From Microbispora hainanensis (GTDB lineage Bacteria; Actinomycetota; Actinomycetes; Streptosporangiales; Streptosporangiaceae): 64,000 nucleotides of DNA. The position numbers were made by a program, and so were the translations under genes. A model generated the notes under the pieces. It was not told the DNA's origin. It saw only the letters and a program-made list of their open reading frames with translations, and searched no databases. Where the stretch lies: NCBI RefSeq assembly GCF_036186745.1, contig NZ_CP108086.1, positions 1,922,001 through 1,986,000 on the forward strand, written 5' to 3'. Of this stretch, positions 41,811 to 52,198 are shown piece by piece; positions within the stretch are counted from its first letter, which is position 1, and each line of letters begins with the position of its first letter.

Positions 41811-43487
41811 CTAGCCGGCCAGCGTGGCCGCCTCGGCGTACTCCTTGGCCATGCGGTCGCCGCCGGCGACCTTCCACTTCTGCACCGCCGACGTCAGGCT
41901 GGAGGCGGGCTCCCGGCCGAGGAACACCGCGGTGATCGCGTCCTGCATCTGCTGCTCCAGCGACGAGCCCTTGGTGTTGAAGGTCTCGGAGTAGAGGTGC
42001 TGCGCGGGGTTGTCGAGGAGCATCGGCACGGCCTTCTGCTGCCACTCGTAGTTCAGCTTGTCCACGCCGGGAGCGCCCTGCGGGTCGCACAGCACCTGCG
42101 GGCCGCCCACGATGTAGGCCAGACCGAGGTCCTGCTCGCGCTGTCCGCGGGTCGTGAGCACGGCGACGCCGTCCTTGACCGTGTAGTCGACGCCCTCGAC
42201 CCCGTAGCTCATGATGAACGACTCGCGGGAGCCGAACGGCGCGGCGATGTAGTCGAGGACCCGGAGGAACATGTCGATCCGGTTCTTGTCGGTGGTCTTC
42301 TTGATCATCGTCATGGCGTACGCGCCGCCGCCGGTCCAGTGGACGCCCTTACCGCCGTCCTTGCCGAAGGGCACCATGATGTCGAAGACCACGTCCTTGT
42401 CGTCGGCCACGATGCCGACCGCGCGGTTGCCGTCCCAGAGCATCGCCAGCTTGCCGCCCCGGAACATCGAGTCGCGCTGGGTCTTGTTGTTCATCAGCGT
42501 CGGGGTGTCGGGGTGGAAGCAGCCGCTCTTGTAGAGGTCGGCGAGCTCCGCCATGGCCGGGATGAACGCCTCGTGCTCGTAGGCCGAGACGAAGGTGCCG
42601 TCGCTGCGCTTGGTCCACTTGTTCGGGACTCCGAACATCATCATCATGAAGTCGGCGATGTTGCTGCCGAACGCGTAGACGCCCGCCTTGGGGTTGGTGA
42701 CGGCCTTGGCGAGGTCCTTGAACTCCTGGAGGTTCGTCGGATTCGGGTTGGCGCCCGCGGCCTCGATGACGTCGGTCTTCGTGTAGATCTGCGAGGTGAA
42801 GATGGGGTCCGACTTGGGCACGCCGTAGATGCGGCCGTTGAGGTAGCCGTTGAGCCAGGCGTAGTTCTGGATGCCGGCGAGGTTCGGATACTTCTTCACC
42901 GCGTCTCCCGAGAGGAACTCGCTCAGGTCGGTGAACTGCGCCTCGGCGAGCTGCGGCAGGCGGGAGACGTTCATGTACATCGGGACGGAGACGAACTCGG
43001 GCAGATCGTCACCGGCGACCAGGGCGGGGAACTTCGTCTGGAAGCTGTCGAACGGCACCTGGAGGGGCTTGACGTTGAGGTTCAGCTCCTTGTTGAGGAG
43101 CTGCCAGTAGGGGCTCTCGCTCACCGGCGGCGACGGCTGGCCGTACGTCATGATCAGCACGTTGAAGTCGCTGCCGTCGCCGACCTGCCCGTTGACCGTA
43201 CGCGGCCCGTCCATGGGGAAGGACGCGTAGACGTCCATGACGCCCTGCGCGTTGCCCTCGAGCAGGGGCTTCGGCTTGACCGGCGGCACGTACGTCGGCA
43301 GCGGCACCGCCTTGGCCGCGCCGGACGAGGCGGCGCCGCCGCCACCGGCCTCCGAGCCGGAACCGCAGGCCGCGAGCACGCCGCTCATCGGGACGAGCGC
43401 GGCGGCCAGACCGGCGCCCCTCAGCAGGCTCCTGCGGCTGACGCCCTCGTTCGAGGCCGAGAATCCGGATCGATTTCTGATCCCCAT
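41811..43487 (-). CDS. extracellular substrate-binding lipoprotein of an Lpl-type ABC importer (558 aa)
   Basis: The start at ATG 43487 (MGIRNRSGFSASNEG) has AAGGA 7 bp upstream. The signal is a Tat-like lipoprotein leader: SRRSLLRGAGLAAALVPMSGVLAACGSGS, with twin Arg and lipobox LAAC. The mature protein is a large cluster-type binding protein (FNVLIMTYGQPSPPVSESPYWQLLNKELNLNVKPLQVP; GDDLPEFVSVP; LAMLWDGNRAVGIVADD). The size, above 500 residues, is typical of LplA-like proteins for complex oligosaccharides. It follows the two permease genes. Confidence 0.9.
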   Translation of the reverse strand: MGIRNRSGFSASNEGVSRRSLLRGAGLAAALVPMSGVLAACGSGSEAGGGGAASSGAAKAVPLPTYVPPVKPKPLLEGNAQGVMDVYASFPMDGPRTVNGQVGDGSDFNVLIMTYGQPSPPVSESPYWQLLNKELNLNVKPLQVPFDSFQTKFPALVAGDDLPEFVSVPMYMNVSRLPQLAEAQFTDLSEFLSGDAVKKYPNLAGIQNYAWLNGYLNGRIYGVPKSDPIFTSQIYTKTDVIEAAGANPNPTNLQEFKDLAKAVTNPKAGVYAFGSNIADFMMMMFGVPNKWTKRSDGTFVSAYEHEAFIPAMAELADLYKSGCFHPDTPTLMNNKTQRDSMFRGGKLAMLWDGNRAVGIVADDKDVVFDIMVPFGKDGGKGVHWTGGGAYAMTMIKKTTDKNRIDMFLRVLDYIAAPFGSRESFIMSYGVEGVDYTVKDGVAVLTTRGQREQDLGLAYIVGGPQVLCDPQGAPGVDKLNYEWQQKAVPMLLDNPAQHLYSETFNTKGSSLEQQMQDAITAVFLGREPASSLTSAVQKWKVAGGDRMAKEYAEAATLAG

Positions 43488-43531
43488 GATCTGTTCCTTT
43501 GTTTTCTGATGGGAGGTGTCGGAACGCGGGC

Positions 43532-44425
43532 TTATCCCTTGATGGCCCCGGTGAGCATTCCCTTCGACATGTGCTTCGTCAGGAAGGGATAGACCAGCAG
43601 GATCGGCACCGTGGCGATCGCCACGAGGGCCATCTGGACGGACTGGGCGGGTGGTGCCACATATCCGGGAATGGCGGCCGCGTTCGAGGTGACGTTGTTC
43701 TGCAGCACGAATGTCCGCATCACGAGCTGGAGCGGCCACATCTGGGTGTCGTTCAGATAGAGCAGCGGGCTGAAATAGTTGTTCCAGTAGCCGACGGCGA
43801 GGAAAAGGCCGACGACGGCGATGACGGCTTTCGACAGGGGCAGCACGACGGACCACAGGATCCGCCATTCACCCGCGCCGTCCATTCGCGCGGCGTCGAA
43901 GAGCTCCTTCGGAATTCCTTGGATGAAGCCCCGGACGATGACGATATTGAAGGCGCTCACCGCACCGGGGATGATCAGCGACCAGTAGGTGTTGAGCATG
44001 CCGAGCTGCTTCACCATGAGATAGACCGGAATCATCCCCGGGCCGAAGAGCAGGGTGAGCAGCACGAACGACAGCAGGCCCCGCTGGAAGAGCGAGCCCC
44101 TCCGGCTCAGGCCGTACGCCGCGAGCACCGTGCAGAAGAGGCTGAACGCGGTGCCCACGGCGGTCACGCAGACGCTGATGACGATCGACCTGGCGACCTG
44201 GGTGCCGTTGAAGATCTGGTAGTAGGCGTCGAACGAGATCTGCGTGGGCCACACGACGTAGCCGCCGTTCGCGTCGATCTCCTGCTTGGTCGCCAGGCTC
44301 GTCGAGACGACGACGAGGAACGGGAAGATCACGACCGCGCTGATCAGCACGAGGGCCAGCGCCTTGAGCGCGAGGGCGACGGGCTTCGGTTTGCCGAGCC
44401 AGACGGGCCGGCCGGGGTGGCTCAT
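43532..44425 (-). CDS. ABC transporter permease, LplC/CUT1 type (297 aa)
   Basis: Six hydrophobic helices are present, starting LALKALALVLISAVVIFPFLVVVSTSLA. The EAA loop reads IPKELFDAARMDGAGEWRILWSVVLPLS. The FLTKHMSKGMLTGAIKG ending is typical of LplC. ATG 44425 overlaps the stop of the first permease (ATGA). It forms the membrane channel with the 44422-45396 product. No ATPase gene is present, so a shared MsiK-type ATPase elsewhere probably drives it. Confidence 0.9.
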   Translation of the reverse strand: MSHPGRPVWLGKPKPVALALKALALVLISAVVIFPFLVVVSTSLATKQEIDANGGYVVWPTQISFDAYYQIFNGTQVARSIVISVCVTAVGTAFSLFCTVLAAYGLSRRGSLFQRGLLSFVLLTLLFGPGMIPVYLMVKQLGMLNTYWSLIIPGAVSAFNIVIVRGFIQGIPKELFDAARMDGAGEWRILWSVVLPLSKAVIAVVGLFLAVGYWNNYFSPLLYLNDTQMWPLQLVMRTFVLQNNVTSNAAAIPGYVAPPAQSVQMALVAIATVPILLVYPFLTKHMSKGMLTGAIKG

Positions 44426-45396
44426 CGCTTGTACACACCTTCCTCACCGAACCGATGGGCGATCTTGTTCGCCGCGAGGACGAGAAAGAGACTGACGACG
44501 CCCTTGAGGAGGCCTGCCGCGGTCGCGGTGCCCCAGCTCCCGTCGACGACGCCGTTGTAGTAGACGAAGGTGTCGAGCACCTCGGCCGCTCCCGGGCCGA
44601 CCGCGTCGCGTTGCAGCAGGATCTGCTCGAACCCGACCGTCAGGGCGTCACCCAGCCGCAGGATGAGCATCAGCACGATGATCGGCCGCATCCCCGGCAG
44701 CGTGACGTGCCAGAACCTGCGCCAGGCGCCGGCGCCGTCCATCGCCGCGGACTCGTAGAGAGCGGGGTCGATGGCCGCGATGGCGGCGAGGAAGATGATC
44801 GTCCCCCAGCCGGCGTCCTTCCAGATGGACTGGGTGGTCAGCAGCAGCTTGAACGTGTCGGGGTTCGACATCACGTCGAACGGCGAGAGGCCGTGCGTTA
44901 TGAGGAACCGGTTGATCACCCCCGCGCCCCCGAGGACCTGCTGGAACAGCGCGACGATGATCACCCAGGAGAGGAAGTGGGGCAGGTAGATCACCGACTG
45001 GACGAACCTCTTCGCCGCCGGCAGCGCCACGGTGTTCAGGAGCACCGCCAGCAGGATGGGGACCGGAAAGAAAAGCGCCAGCTGCAGGAACGTGATCTGC
45101 ACGGTGTTCCACACGGCGGTCCAGAACGACGGGTCGGAGAACAGCGCCGTGAAGTTGTCCCAGCCCACCCAGTCTGATCCGGTGAACCCGAGAAACGGGA
45201 CATAGTCCATGAATGCGATCACGCTTCCCAGAAGCGGGATGTACGTGAACAGCAGGAGCACGATCGCGGCGGGCGCGACCATCACAAGCAGTGGGGCGTC
45301 CCGCCATAAGCGTGCGAGAAACGGCGTCTTCTGTTGGGCCGGCCGCGTTTCCCCGCCTTCTGCGAGCGCACGAGGCAATGCCTGCTTGACCGTCAT
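44422..45396 (-). CDS. ABC transporter permease, LplB/CUT1 type (324 aa)
   Basis: The start is placed at ATG 45396 (MTVKQALPRALAEGGETRP), with AGAGG upstream. It has six membrane segments (LLVMVAPAAIVLLLFTYIPLLGSVIAFMDY; ITFLQLALFFPVPILLAVLL; and so on) and the EAA loop IDPALYESAAMDGAGAWRRFWHVTLPGM. It is the first gene of the importer operon and divergent from GH20. The 178-bp gap between them holds the ATACCA motifs shared with the SIS operon. Confidence 0.9.
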   Translation of the reverse strand: MTVKQALPRALAEGGETRPAQQKTPFLARLWRDAPLLVMVAPAAIVLLLFTYIPLLGSVIAFMDYVPFLGFTGSDWVGWDNFTALFSDPSFWTAVWNTVQITFLQLALFFPVPILLAVLLNTVALPAAKRFVQSVIYLPHFLSWVIIVALFQQVLGGAGVINRFLITHGLSPFDVMSNPDTFKLLLTTQSIWKDAGWGTIIFLAAIAAIDPALYESAAMDGAGAWRRFWHVTLPGMRPIIVLMLILRLGDALTVGFEQILLQRDAVGPGAAEVLDTFVYYNGVVDGSWGTATAAGLLKGVVSLFLVLAANKIAHRFGEEGVYKR

Positions 45397-45451
45397 GGGC
45401 ACCTCTAATCGAGCTGCGTGGATCGCCGTCGCCTCGGTGCGACATGGGCAG

Positions 45452-45493
45452 ATACCAGCGAAGTACCGGGAAGATACCACTTGCACCAAATCA
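45452..45493. promoter_or_regulatory. ATACCA motifs in the divergent importer/GH20 promoter
   Basis: ATACCAGCG (45452) and ATACCACTTGCACCAAATCA (45474-45493) lie between the importer and GH20 genes. The second copy closely resembles 38277-38295 upstream of the SIS operon. A third related sequence, AATACCACTCAGACCACTTG, occurs at 45755-45774 inside the GH20 frame. Probably bound by the UTRA GntR protein. Confidence 0.45.
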
Positions 45494-45574
45494 AGACAAG
45501 AAGTACCTTCGCGGTCACATGCTGGTGCGCCGGCATCTTCGGACTTCGGACGGACCGACCCGACGGGACACGCT

Positions 45575-47212
45575 TTGGACCCCTATTCCGCGCTTCTTCC
45601 CCGACCCCGGCAAGCCCTTTCACGCCCGGGAAAATGCCTGCTCAACGCGGGTGTGGCAGTCAAGGTCGCGGGGTCGCCCGCGACCGAGGCGCTGGTGAGG
45701 AGGTTCGTCTCGGGACTGCCGCTGCCCGCCCCCGGGCCCGAGGGCGATCCAGCTAATACCACTCAGACCACTTGGGTTTCCGTGACCGAGACCGACGACG
45801 CCCCGGGCGCGTACCGGCTGGAGGTCACCGAGTCGGGCGTGGACATCCGCGCCGGCGGCTTCGAGGGCGCCGCCGGCGCGCTGACGACGCTCCGGCAGCT
45901 CATGCCCGTCCAGGCGTGGCGGCGCGAGTGGGCGGGCGACGCCGGCGGCTGGGCCGTGCCGTGCGGCACGGTGGCGGACCACCCGGCGTACGAGTGGCGC
46001 GGGGCCATGCTCGACGTGGCCCGCCACTTCTTCCCCAAGCAGACCGTGCTGCGCTACGTCGACCTGCTCGCGGCGCACCGCTTCAACCGCCTGCACCTGC
46101 ACCTGTCGGACGACCAGGGATGGCGTGTGGAGAGCCGCCGCCACCCGCGCCTGCACGAGGTGGGGAGCTGGCGTCCGCTGACCCGGCTCGGCCCCGACGG
46201 CGTCGCGGACGGCACCCCGCACGGCGGCTACTACACGCTCGACGACCTCGCCGAGATCTCGGCGTACGCACGCGCCCGGGGGATCACGATCGTCCCGGAG
46301 ATCGACGTGCCGGGGCACACCTCCGCGCTGCGCGCGGCCTATCCGGAGCTGGGCCGTCCCGGCCAGGAGCAGGCCGTGCTCGACACCGTCTGGGCGGGCG
46401 GCTCGTCCATCAGCCCCACCCGCCCGGTCGTCGCGTTCCTCCAGGACGTCCTGGAGGAGATCCTCGACGTGGTCGACACGCCGTACGTGCACCTCGGCGG
46501 GGACGAGTGCGACATGAGGTGGTGGGCGGACGACCCCGCGATCGCCGCGGAGATGGCCGAGCACGGATACACCGACGTGAAGCAGATGCACGGCCACTTC
46601 CTCCGCGCCCTCGGCGGGTTCCTCGCCACCCGCGGCGTACGCATGGTCGTGTGGGACGAGGGCTTCGTGACCGGGGGCGTGCTGCCGGACACCATCGTCA
46701 TGGCGTGGCGCGGGCACGAGGTGGCGGGCCGGGCCGCGGCGTCGCAGGACGTCGTCCGTACGCCGCTGTTCCCCACGTATTTCAACTTCGACCAGTCGGA
46801 CCTGCCCGAGGAGCCCCGCTCGGAGGGCGGCCCGATCACGCTCCGCGACGTCGCGGACTTCGAGCCCGCTCCCTCCGAGTGGCCGGAGGAGCTGCGCGGG
46901 CGGGTTCTCGGCGGCCAGTTCCAGATCTGGACCGAGTGGGTGCCCAGCGAGCGGCGCCTCGACTACCTGGCCTTCCCGCGCGCGTGCGCCCTCGCCGAGG
47001 TGCTGTGGAACGGGCAGGTCGACGACTTCGCGGACTTCGAGCGGCGGCTCGCCGTCCACCTCGAACGGCTCGACGCGATGGGCGTCGGCTATCGCCCGCT
47101 CGCGGGGCCGCACCCCTGGCAGACCGGCGGCACGGGGGTCTGGCGGCGCTCCGGGCCCGGGCGGATCGAGGAGACCAAGAAGTGGGTGGAGTCCGTCTCC
47201 CGCGAGCCCTGA
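45575..47212 (+). CDS. glycoside hydrolase family 20 beta-N-acetylhexosaminidase, cytoplasmic (545 aa)
   Basis: The natural N-terminus (LDPYSALLPRPRQALSRPGKCLLNAG) begins at TTG 45575, with GGGA 7 bp upstream; the open frame continues further left without a good start. The GH20b-like N-terminal fold is followed by the catalytic barrel: YEWRGAMLDVARHFFPKQTVLRYVDLLAAHRFNRLHLHLSDDQGWR, TIVPEIDVPGHTSA, and VHLGGDECDMRWW with the catalytic Asp-Glu pair. There is no signal peptide, so it cleaves terminal GlcNAc or GalNAc from imported oligosaccharides inside the cell. Confidence 0.9.
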   Translation: MDPYSALLPRPRQALSRPGKCLLNAGVAVKVAGSPATEALVRRFVSGLPLPAPGPEGDPANTTQTTWVSVTETDDAPGAYRLEVTESGVDIRAGGFEGAAGALTTLRQLMPVQAWRREWAGDAGGWAVPCGTVADHPAYEWRGAMLDVARHFFPKQTVLRYVDLLAAHRFNRLHLHLSDDQGWRVESRRHPRLHEVGSWRPLTRLGPDGVADGTPHGGYYTLDDLAEISAYARARGITIVPEIDVPGHTSALRAAYPELGRPGQEQAVLDTVWAGGSSISPTRPVVAFLQDVLEEILDVVDTPYVHLGGDECDMRWWADDPAIAAEMAEHGYTDVKQMHGHFLRALGGFLATRGVRMVVWDEGFVTGGVLPDTIVMAWRGHEVAGRAAASQDVVRTPLFPTYFNFDQSDLPEEPRSEGGPITLRDVADFEPAPSEWPEELRGRVLGGQFQIWTEWVPSERRLDYLAFPRACALAEVLWNGQVDDFADFERRLAVHLERLDAMGVGYRPLAGPHPWQTGGTGVWRRSGPGRIEETKKWVESVSREP

Positions 47213-47277
47213 CCGGGGTCTGACAGACTCCCTGGTCAAGACCCGGAAACTCCTATTGCGAATGGAAATGTGACCTG

Positions 47278-48665
<1,388 letters not shown>

Positions 48666-48669
<4 letters not shown>

Positions 48670-50387
48670 TCACCGTTCTCACCAGCCACCTCGGCTACAA
48701 CACCGGGAGCACGAAGAAGGCCGTCGTGCTCCTGCGTGGCCGGGTGGCCGTCGAGGGTGCCGTTCTCGTCGACGAGGAGGACGGCACCCGGACCACGCTC
48801 GCCGTGGGCCCGGAGGAACGGGTCGACGGCTGGTCCCTCGGCACGTTCCGGCGCGTCGACTTCAGCCGGGTGCGCACCGAGGGGCGTTATCGGGTGGAGG
48901 TGGTCACGCCCGACGGGGTGCACGCCGGCGAGCCGTTCGTCATCGGCACGCGGCGGGTGCAGCACATGACGCTGTCGGACACCCTCTACTACTTCAAGGC
49001 GGTGCGGTCGAGCGGCGAGATCGACCGCAAGGACCGGCACGCACGGTTCTACCAGGACGACTCGGGCCGTACGGTCGACGCGCGCGGCGGGTGGCTGGAC
49101 GCCTCAGGCGACCACAGCAAGTTCCTCAGCCATCTCAACTACACCCGCATGATGAACCCCCAGCAGACGCCGCTGTGCGCCTGGGCGTTCATGGCCGCCC
49201 GCGACCGGCTCGCCGCGCACCATCCGGAGCTGTCGCGCAGCCTGGGCGCGCGCATGCGCGACGAGGGCCTCCACGGCGCGGACTTCCTGGTGCGCTTCCA
49301 GTCCGAGGAGGGCTACTTCTACACGGCCATCTTCGACGCGCTGACGAAGGATCTGGACGAGCGGGTGATCAACGCGCCGCTGCAGGACAGCGTCAGGACG
49401 ACCCGCTGGCAGGCCGCCTACCGCCAGGGCGGAGGCATGGCCATCGCGGCGCTCGCCCGCGCCGCGACGCTCGACGACCACGGCGACTTCACTCCCGGGG
49501 AGTATCTGGCCGCCGCCCACCGCGGGTTCGCCCACCTGGAGGAGCACAACCTCGACTACCTCTACGACCGCACGGAGTCGGTCATCGACGACTACTGCGC
49601 GCTCATGGCCGCCACCGAGCTCGGCCGGGCCGCGCGCGTCGTGTCCGGCGCGCCCGATCCGGCGGCGTACGAGAAGGCCGCGCTGCGGCGCGCGGAGTCG
49701 CTCATCGGCCGCTACACCGACACCGGCATGGGCTTCGGCTACCTGAAGGGAGACGTGGAGGGCAGGCCGTTCTTCCACGCGGCGGAGGCCGGTCTCCCCA
49801 CGGTGGCCCTCATGCGGTTCGCCGAGACGTACGACGGCCGCGCGCTCGCCGGTCAGGCACGCGCCACGGCGCTCGCGCTCATGCGCGACGCGGCGCACCT
49901 GGCCGACGAGGTGCCGAACCCCTTCGGCTACGCCCGGCAGTACGTGCAGCCGGCCGGCCGGCCGCCGCGTACGGCCTTCTTCTATCCGCACGACAACGAG
50001 ACCGGCTATTGGTGGCAGGGCGAGAACGCCGCGATCTGCTCCCTCGCGTACGCGGCACTGCTCGCGGCCGAGCTCCCCGAGTGCGACCCCGCCCTGCGCG
50101 ACCGGCTGCTCCGGCTGGCGGACGACCAGGTGCACTGGGTGATGGGGCTGAACCCCTTCGACGCCTCGATGATCCAGGGCAGGGGCCGCAACAACGTCGA
50201 ATATTCCACGGTGTTCCAGAACGTGCCCGGAGGCATCCTCAACGGGGTGACCAGCGGCTTCGACGACGAGCACGACATCGCGTTCATGCCGGACGAACAC
50301 CGTGAGACCGGTCATTCATGGCGCTGGGCCGAGCAGTGGATCCCGCACAGCGCGTGGTTCCTGCTCGCCGTCTCGGCGCTCGGTTAG
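48666..50387 (+). CDS. glycoside hydrolase family 9 enzyme with N-terminal Ig-like domain, cytoplasmic (573 aa)
   Basis: It starts at GTG 48666 overlapping the GH1 stop. Residues 1-95 are a CelD-type Ig-like domain (TSHLGYNTGSTKKAVVLLRG). The (alpha/alpha)6 barrel has RGGWLDASGDHSKFLSHLNY with the Asp pair, WVMGLNPFDASMIQGRGRNN, and HSWRWAEQWIPHSAWFLLAVSAL with the catalytic Glu. There is no signal peptide or carbohydrate-binding module, unlike secreted cellulases. Cytoplasmic GH9 members include exo-beta-glucosaminidases for chitosan fragments, which would fit this amino-sugar regulon. Confidence 0.85.
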
Positions 50388-50396
50388 GAGGCGGCC

Positions 50397-51008
50397 ATCA
50401 CGATCATCCGTCCGTTCCGGCCGTTCGACCTGCCGGGCATGTATCGGGTGTGCCTGCGGACCGGCGACTCCGGCAGGGACGCCACCGGGCTCTACCACGA
50501 CCCGGATCTGCTCGCGCACGTCTACGCCGGGCCGTACCCGGTCGCGGATCCCGCGCTCACGTTCGTCGCCGCCGACGAGGGCGGCGTCCTCGGCTACATC
50601 GTCGCGACCGCCGACACGTTCGCGTTCGAGACCTGGCTGGAGGAGAACTGGTGGCCCGCGCTGCGGGAGCGCTATCCGATCGAGCTGGCCACCGATCCGG
50701 CGGACGGCAGCCAGGACTGGCAGCGCGTCGCCCACATCCACCGGTCGCGGTCCCGGCACGACGAGCTGTACGACCGCTATCCGGCGCATCTGCACATCGA
50801 CATCCTGCCCAGGGGCCAGGGCGCCGGGCTCGGCAGGCGGCTGATGACCACCCTGCTCGACGCGCTGCGGGCACGGCGGGTGCCCGGCCTGCACCTGGGC
50901 GTGGGCAGCGGCAACCCGGGCGCGTACGCGTTCTATCGGGCGATGGGCTTCACGGAGGAACGCCGGGGCGACTGGGGTTCCATCATGGTGATGGACCTCC
51001 GCGAGTGA
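50397..51008 (+). CDS. GNAT-family N-acetyltransferase with probable non-AUG (ATC) start
   Basis: The GNAT fold is clear: TIIRPFRPFDLPGMYRVCLRTGDSG, VLGYIVATADTFAFETWLEENWW, HLHIDILPRGQGAGLGRRLMTTLLDAL (acetyl-CoA loop) and GLHLGVGSGNPGAYAFYRAMGF. The first beta strand (IIRPF) lies before the nearest ATG (50439). The only codon with a well-placed AGGAGG (50386-50391, 5 bp spacing, overlapping the GH9 stop) is ATC 50397. So either ATC is used or the protein starts at 50439 and loses that strand. The proteins nearest in style are glucosaminidase-linked acetyltransferases. Part of the GH operon. Confidence 0.8.
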   Translation: MTIIRPFRPFDLPGMYRVCLRTGDSGRDATGLYHDPDLLAHVYAGPYPVADPALTFVAADEGGVLGYIVATADTFAFETWLEENWWPALRERYPIELATDPADGSQDWQRVAHIHRSRSRHDELYDRYPAHLHIDILPRGQGAGLGRRLMTTLLDALRARRVPGLHLGVGSGNPGAYAFYRAMGFTEERRGDWGSIMVMDLRE

Positions 51009-51140
51009 CCGGACGACCGGCCCGTCCGGGCCGGTCACGGGGGAGGAGCCGCCCCGGAGCTGGGCAAACCGCGATGCTAACCTAAGTCAGTCGCTTTAAA
51101 CGCGCATTACGCCCCGCCCGCGCAACGGAAGAATCCGCGC

Positions 51141-52196
51141 ATGTCCCCTGTCTCCGTCACCCATACAGCGCGCCGGCTCAGAGGCGTCGCCGCGGTCGCC
51201 GTGGCAGGGGTGGCGCTGTTCGCGCTCAGGGACCGGATCCCCGATCCGGACGCGGTCTGGGCCTCGATACAGGGGGTGAACCTCGGCTGGCTGGCCGTCG
51301 CCGTGCTCGCCGAGGCCCTCTCGATGCGGCTCTTCGCGGCGCTGCTGCGCCGTCTGCTCAGGAGCGGGGGCGTCAGGCTCACCACTCCGCGCTCGATGGC
51401 CGTCACGTACGCCCGCAACGCCGTGTCGAGCTCCCTGCCCGCCGGACCGGTGCTCTCGGTCGCCTTCACCATCCGCGAGCTCGGCCGGCTCGGCGCGTCC
51501 ACGTCGCTGTCGGCCGCGACGCTCGCGCTCAGCGCCGTCTATTCGACCACCACCTTCGCCCTGCTGGGGCTGGTCGCGCTGCTGGGCGGCGACGCGACCC
51601 GGATGCCCGCGCTGATCGCGCTGGCCGCCGCCGCGACGGCCGTCTTCGCACTGGTGCGGCTGCGCCGGCGGCGGCACGGCGCACACCGTCGCGACCCACA
51701 CCGGCGCGACCCACACCGGCGCGACCCACACCGGCGCCGCGCCTGCCGGATCCTCTCGGCCGGCGACGCGATCAGGCCGACCGGCAGAGACCGGCTGGTC
51801 CTCGTCGTCCTGGCGCTGGCCAACTGGCTTCTCGACGTGGCCTGCCTGGCCGCCGTGTGCGCGGCCGCGGGAGTCGGGCTCGGGCCCCACACCGTGCTGC
51901 TCGGCTACGTCGCGGGCAAGATCGCTGCGACGGTCGCGTTCATCCCCGGCGGGCTCGGCGTCACCGAGCTCGGCATGGCCGCCACGTTCGTCGGAGCGGG
52001 CACCACCGGCACCATGGCGGCGGCCGTCGTGGCGCTCTATCGGCTGATCTCCTACTGGGCCGTGCTCGCCGTCGGCTGGATCGCCTGGCTGCTGCTGCGC
52101 GACGCGGTCCGGGCCCGCCTGGCCGCGGCCGGACGGTGGCTGCTCGGCGTCGCCGGGTGCGGTGACGACAAGACGGGCATGCGCCCGGCGAGGTGA
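51141..52196 (+). CDS. lysylphosphatidylglycerol synthase TM region/UPF0104-type flippase-like membrane protein (351 aa)
   Basis: ATG 51141 follows GGAAG. Around eight hydrophobic segments are visible, with the family marks VTYARNAVSSSLPAGPVLSVAFTIRELGRLGAS and GKIAATVAFIPGGLGVTELGMAATFVGAG (the conserved PGGLG-E region). Members move or make lipids such as lysyl-PG or polyprenyl-linked sugars; the synthetase domain is absent, so a flippase-like role is more likely. A cytoplasmic loop contains a repeated HRRDP unit encoded by a 15-bp tandem repeat. Confidence 0.8.
   Translation: MSPVSVTHTARRLRGVAAVAVAGVALFALRDRIPDPDAVWASIQGVNLGWLAVAVLAEALSMRLFAALLRRLLRSGGVRLTTPRSMAVTYARNAVSSSLPAGPVLSVAFTIRELGRLGASTSLSAATLALSAVYSTTTFALLGLVALLGGDATRMPALIALAAAATAVFALVRLRRRRHGAHRRDPHRRDPHRRDPHRRRACRILSAGDAIRPTGRDRLVLVVLALANWLLDVACLAAVCAAAGVGLGPHTVLLGYVAGKIAATVAFIPGGLGVTELGMAATFVGAGTTGTMAAAVVALYRLISYWAVLAVGWIAWLLLRDAVRARLAAAGRWLLGVAGCGDDKTGMRPAR
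51682..51736 (+). repeat. in-frame 15-bp tandem repeat encoding HRRDP units
   Basis: GCGACCCACACCGGC repeats three times with a partial extra copy, giving HRRDPHRRDPHRRDPHRR in a basic loop of the membrane protein. Because 15 is a multiple of three, copy-number change would not break the frame. Confidence 0.85.
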
Positions 52197-52198
52197 GG

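Noticed and set aside
41607..43592. A 661-codon plus-strand frame over the substrate-binding protein gene
   Set aside because: Low-complexity composition (repeated VEV, HRD, EHR strings), no ribosome site, and opposite to a clear lipoprotein gene.
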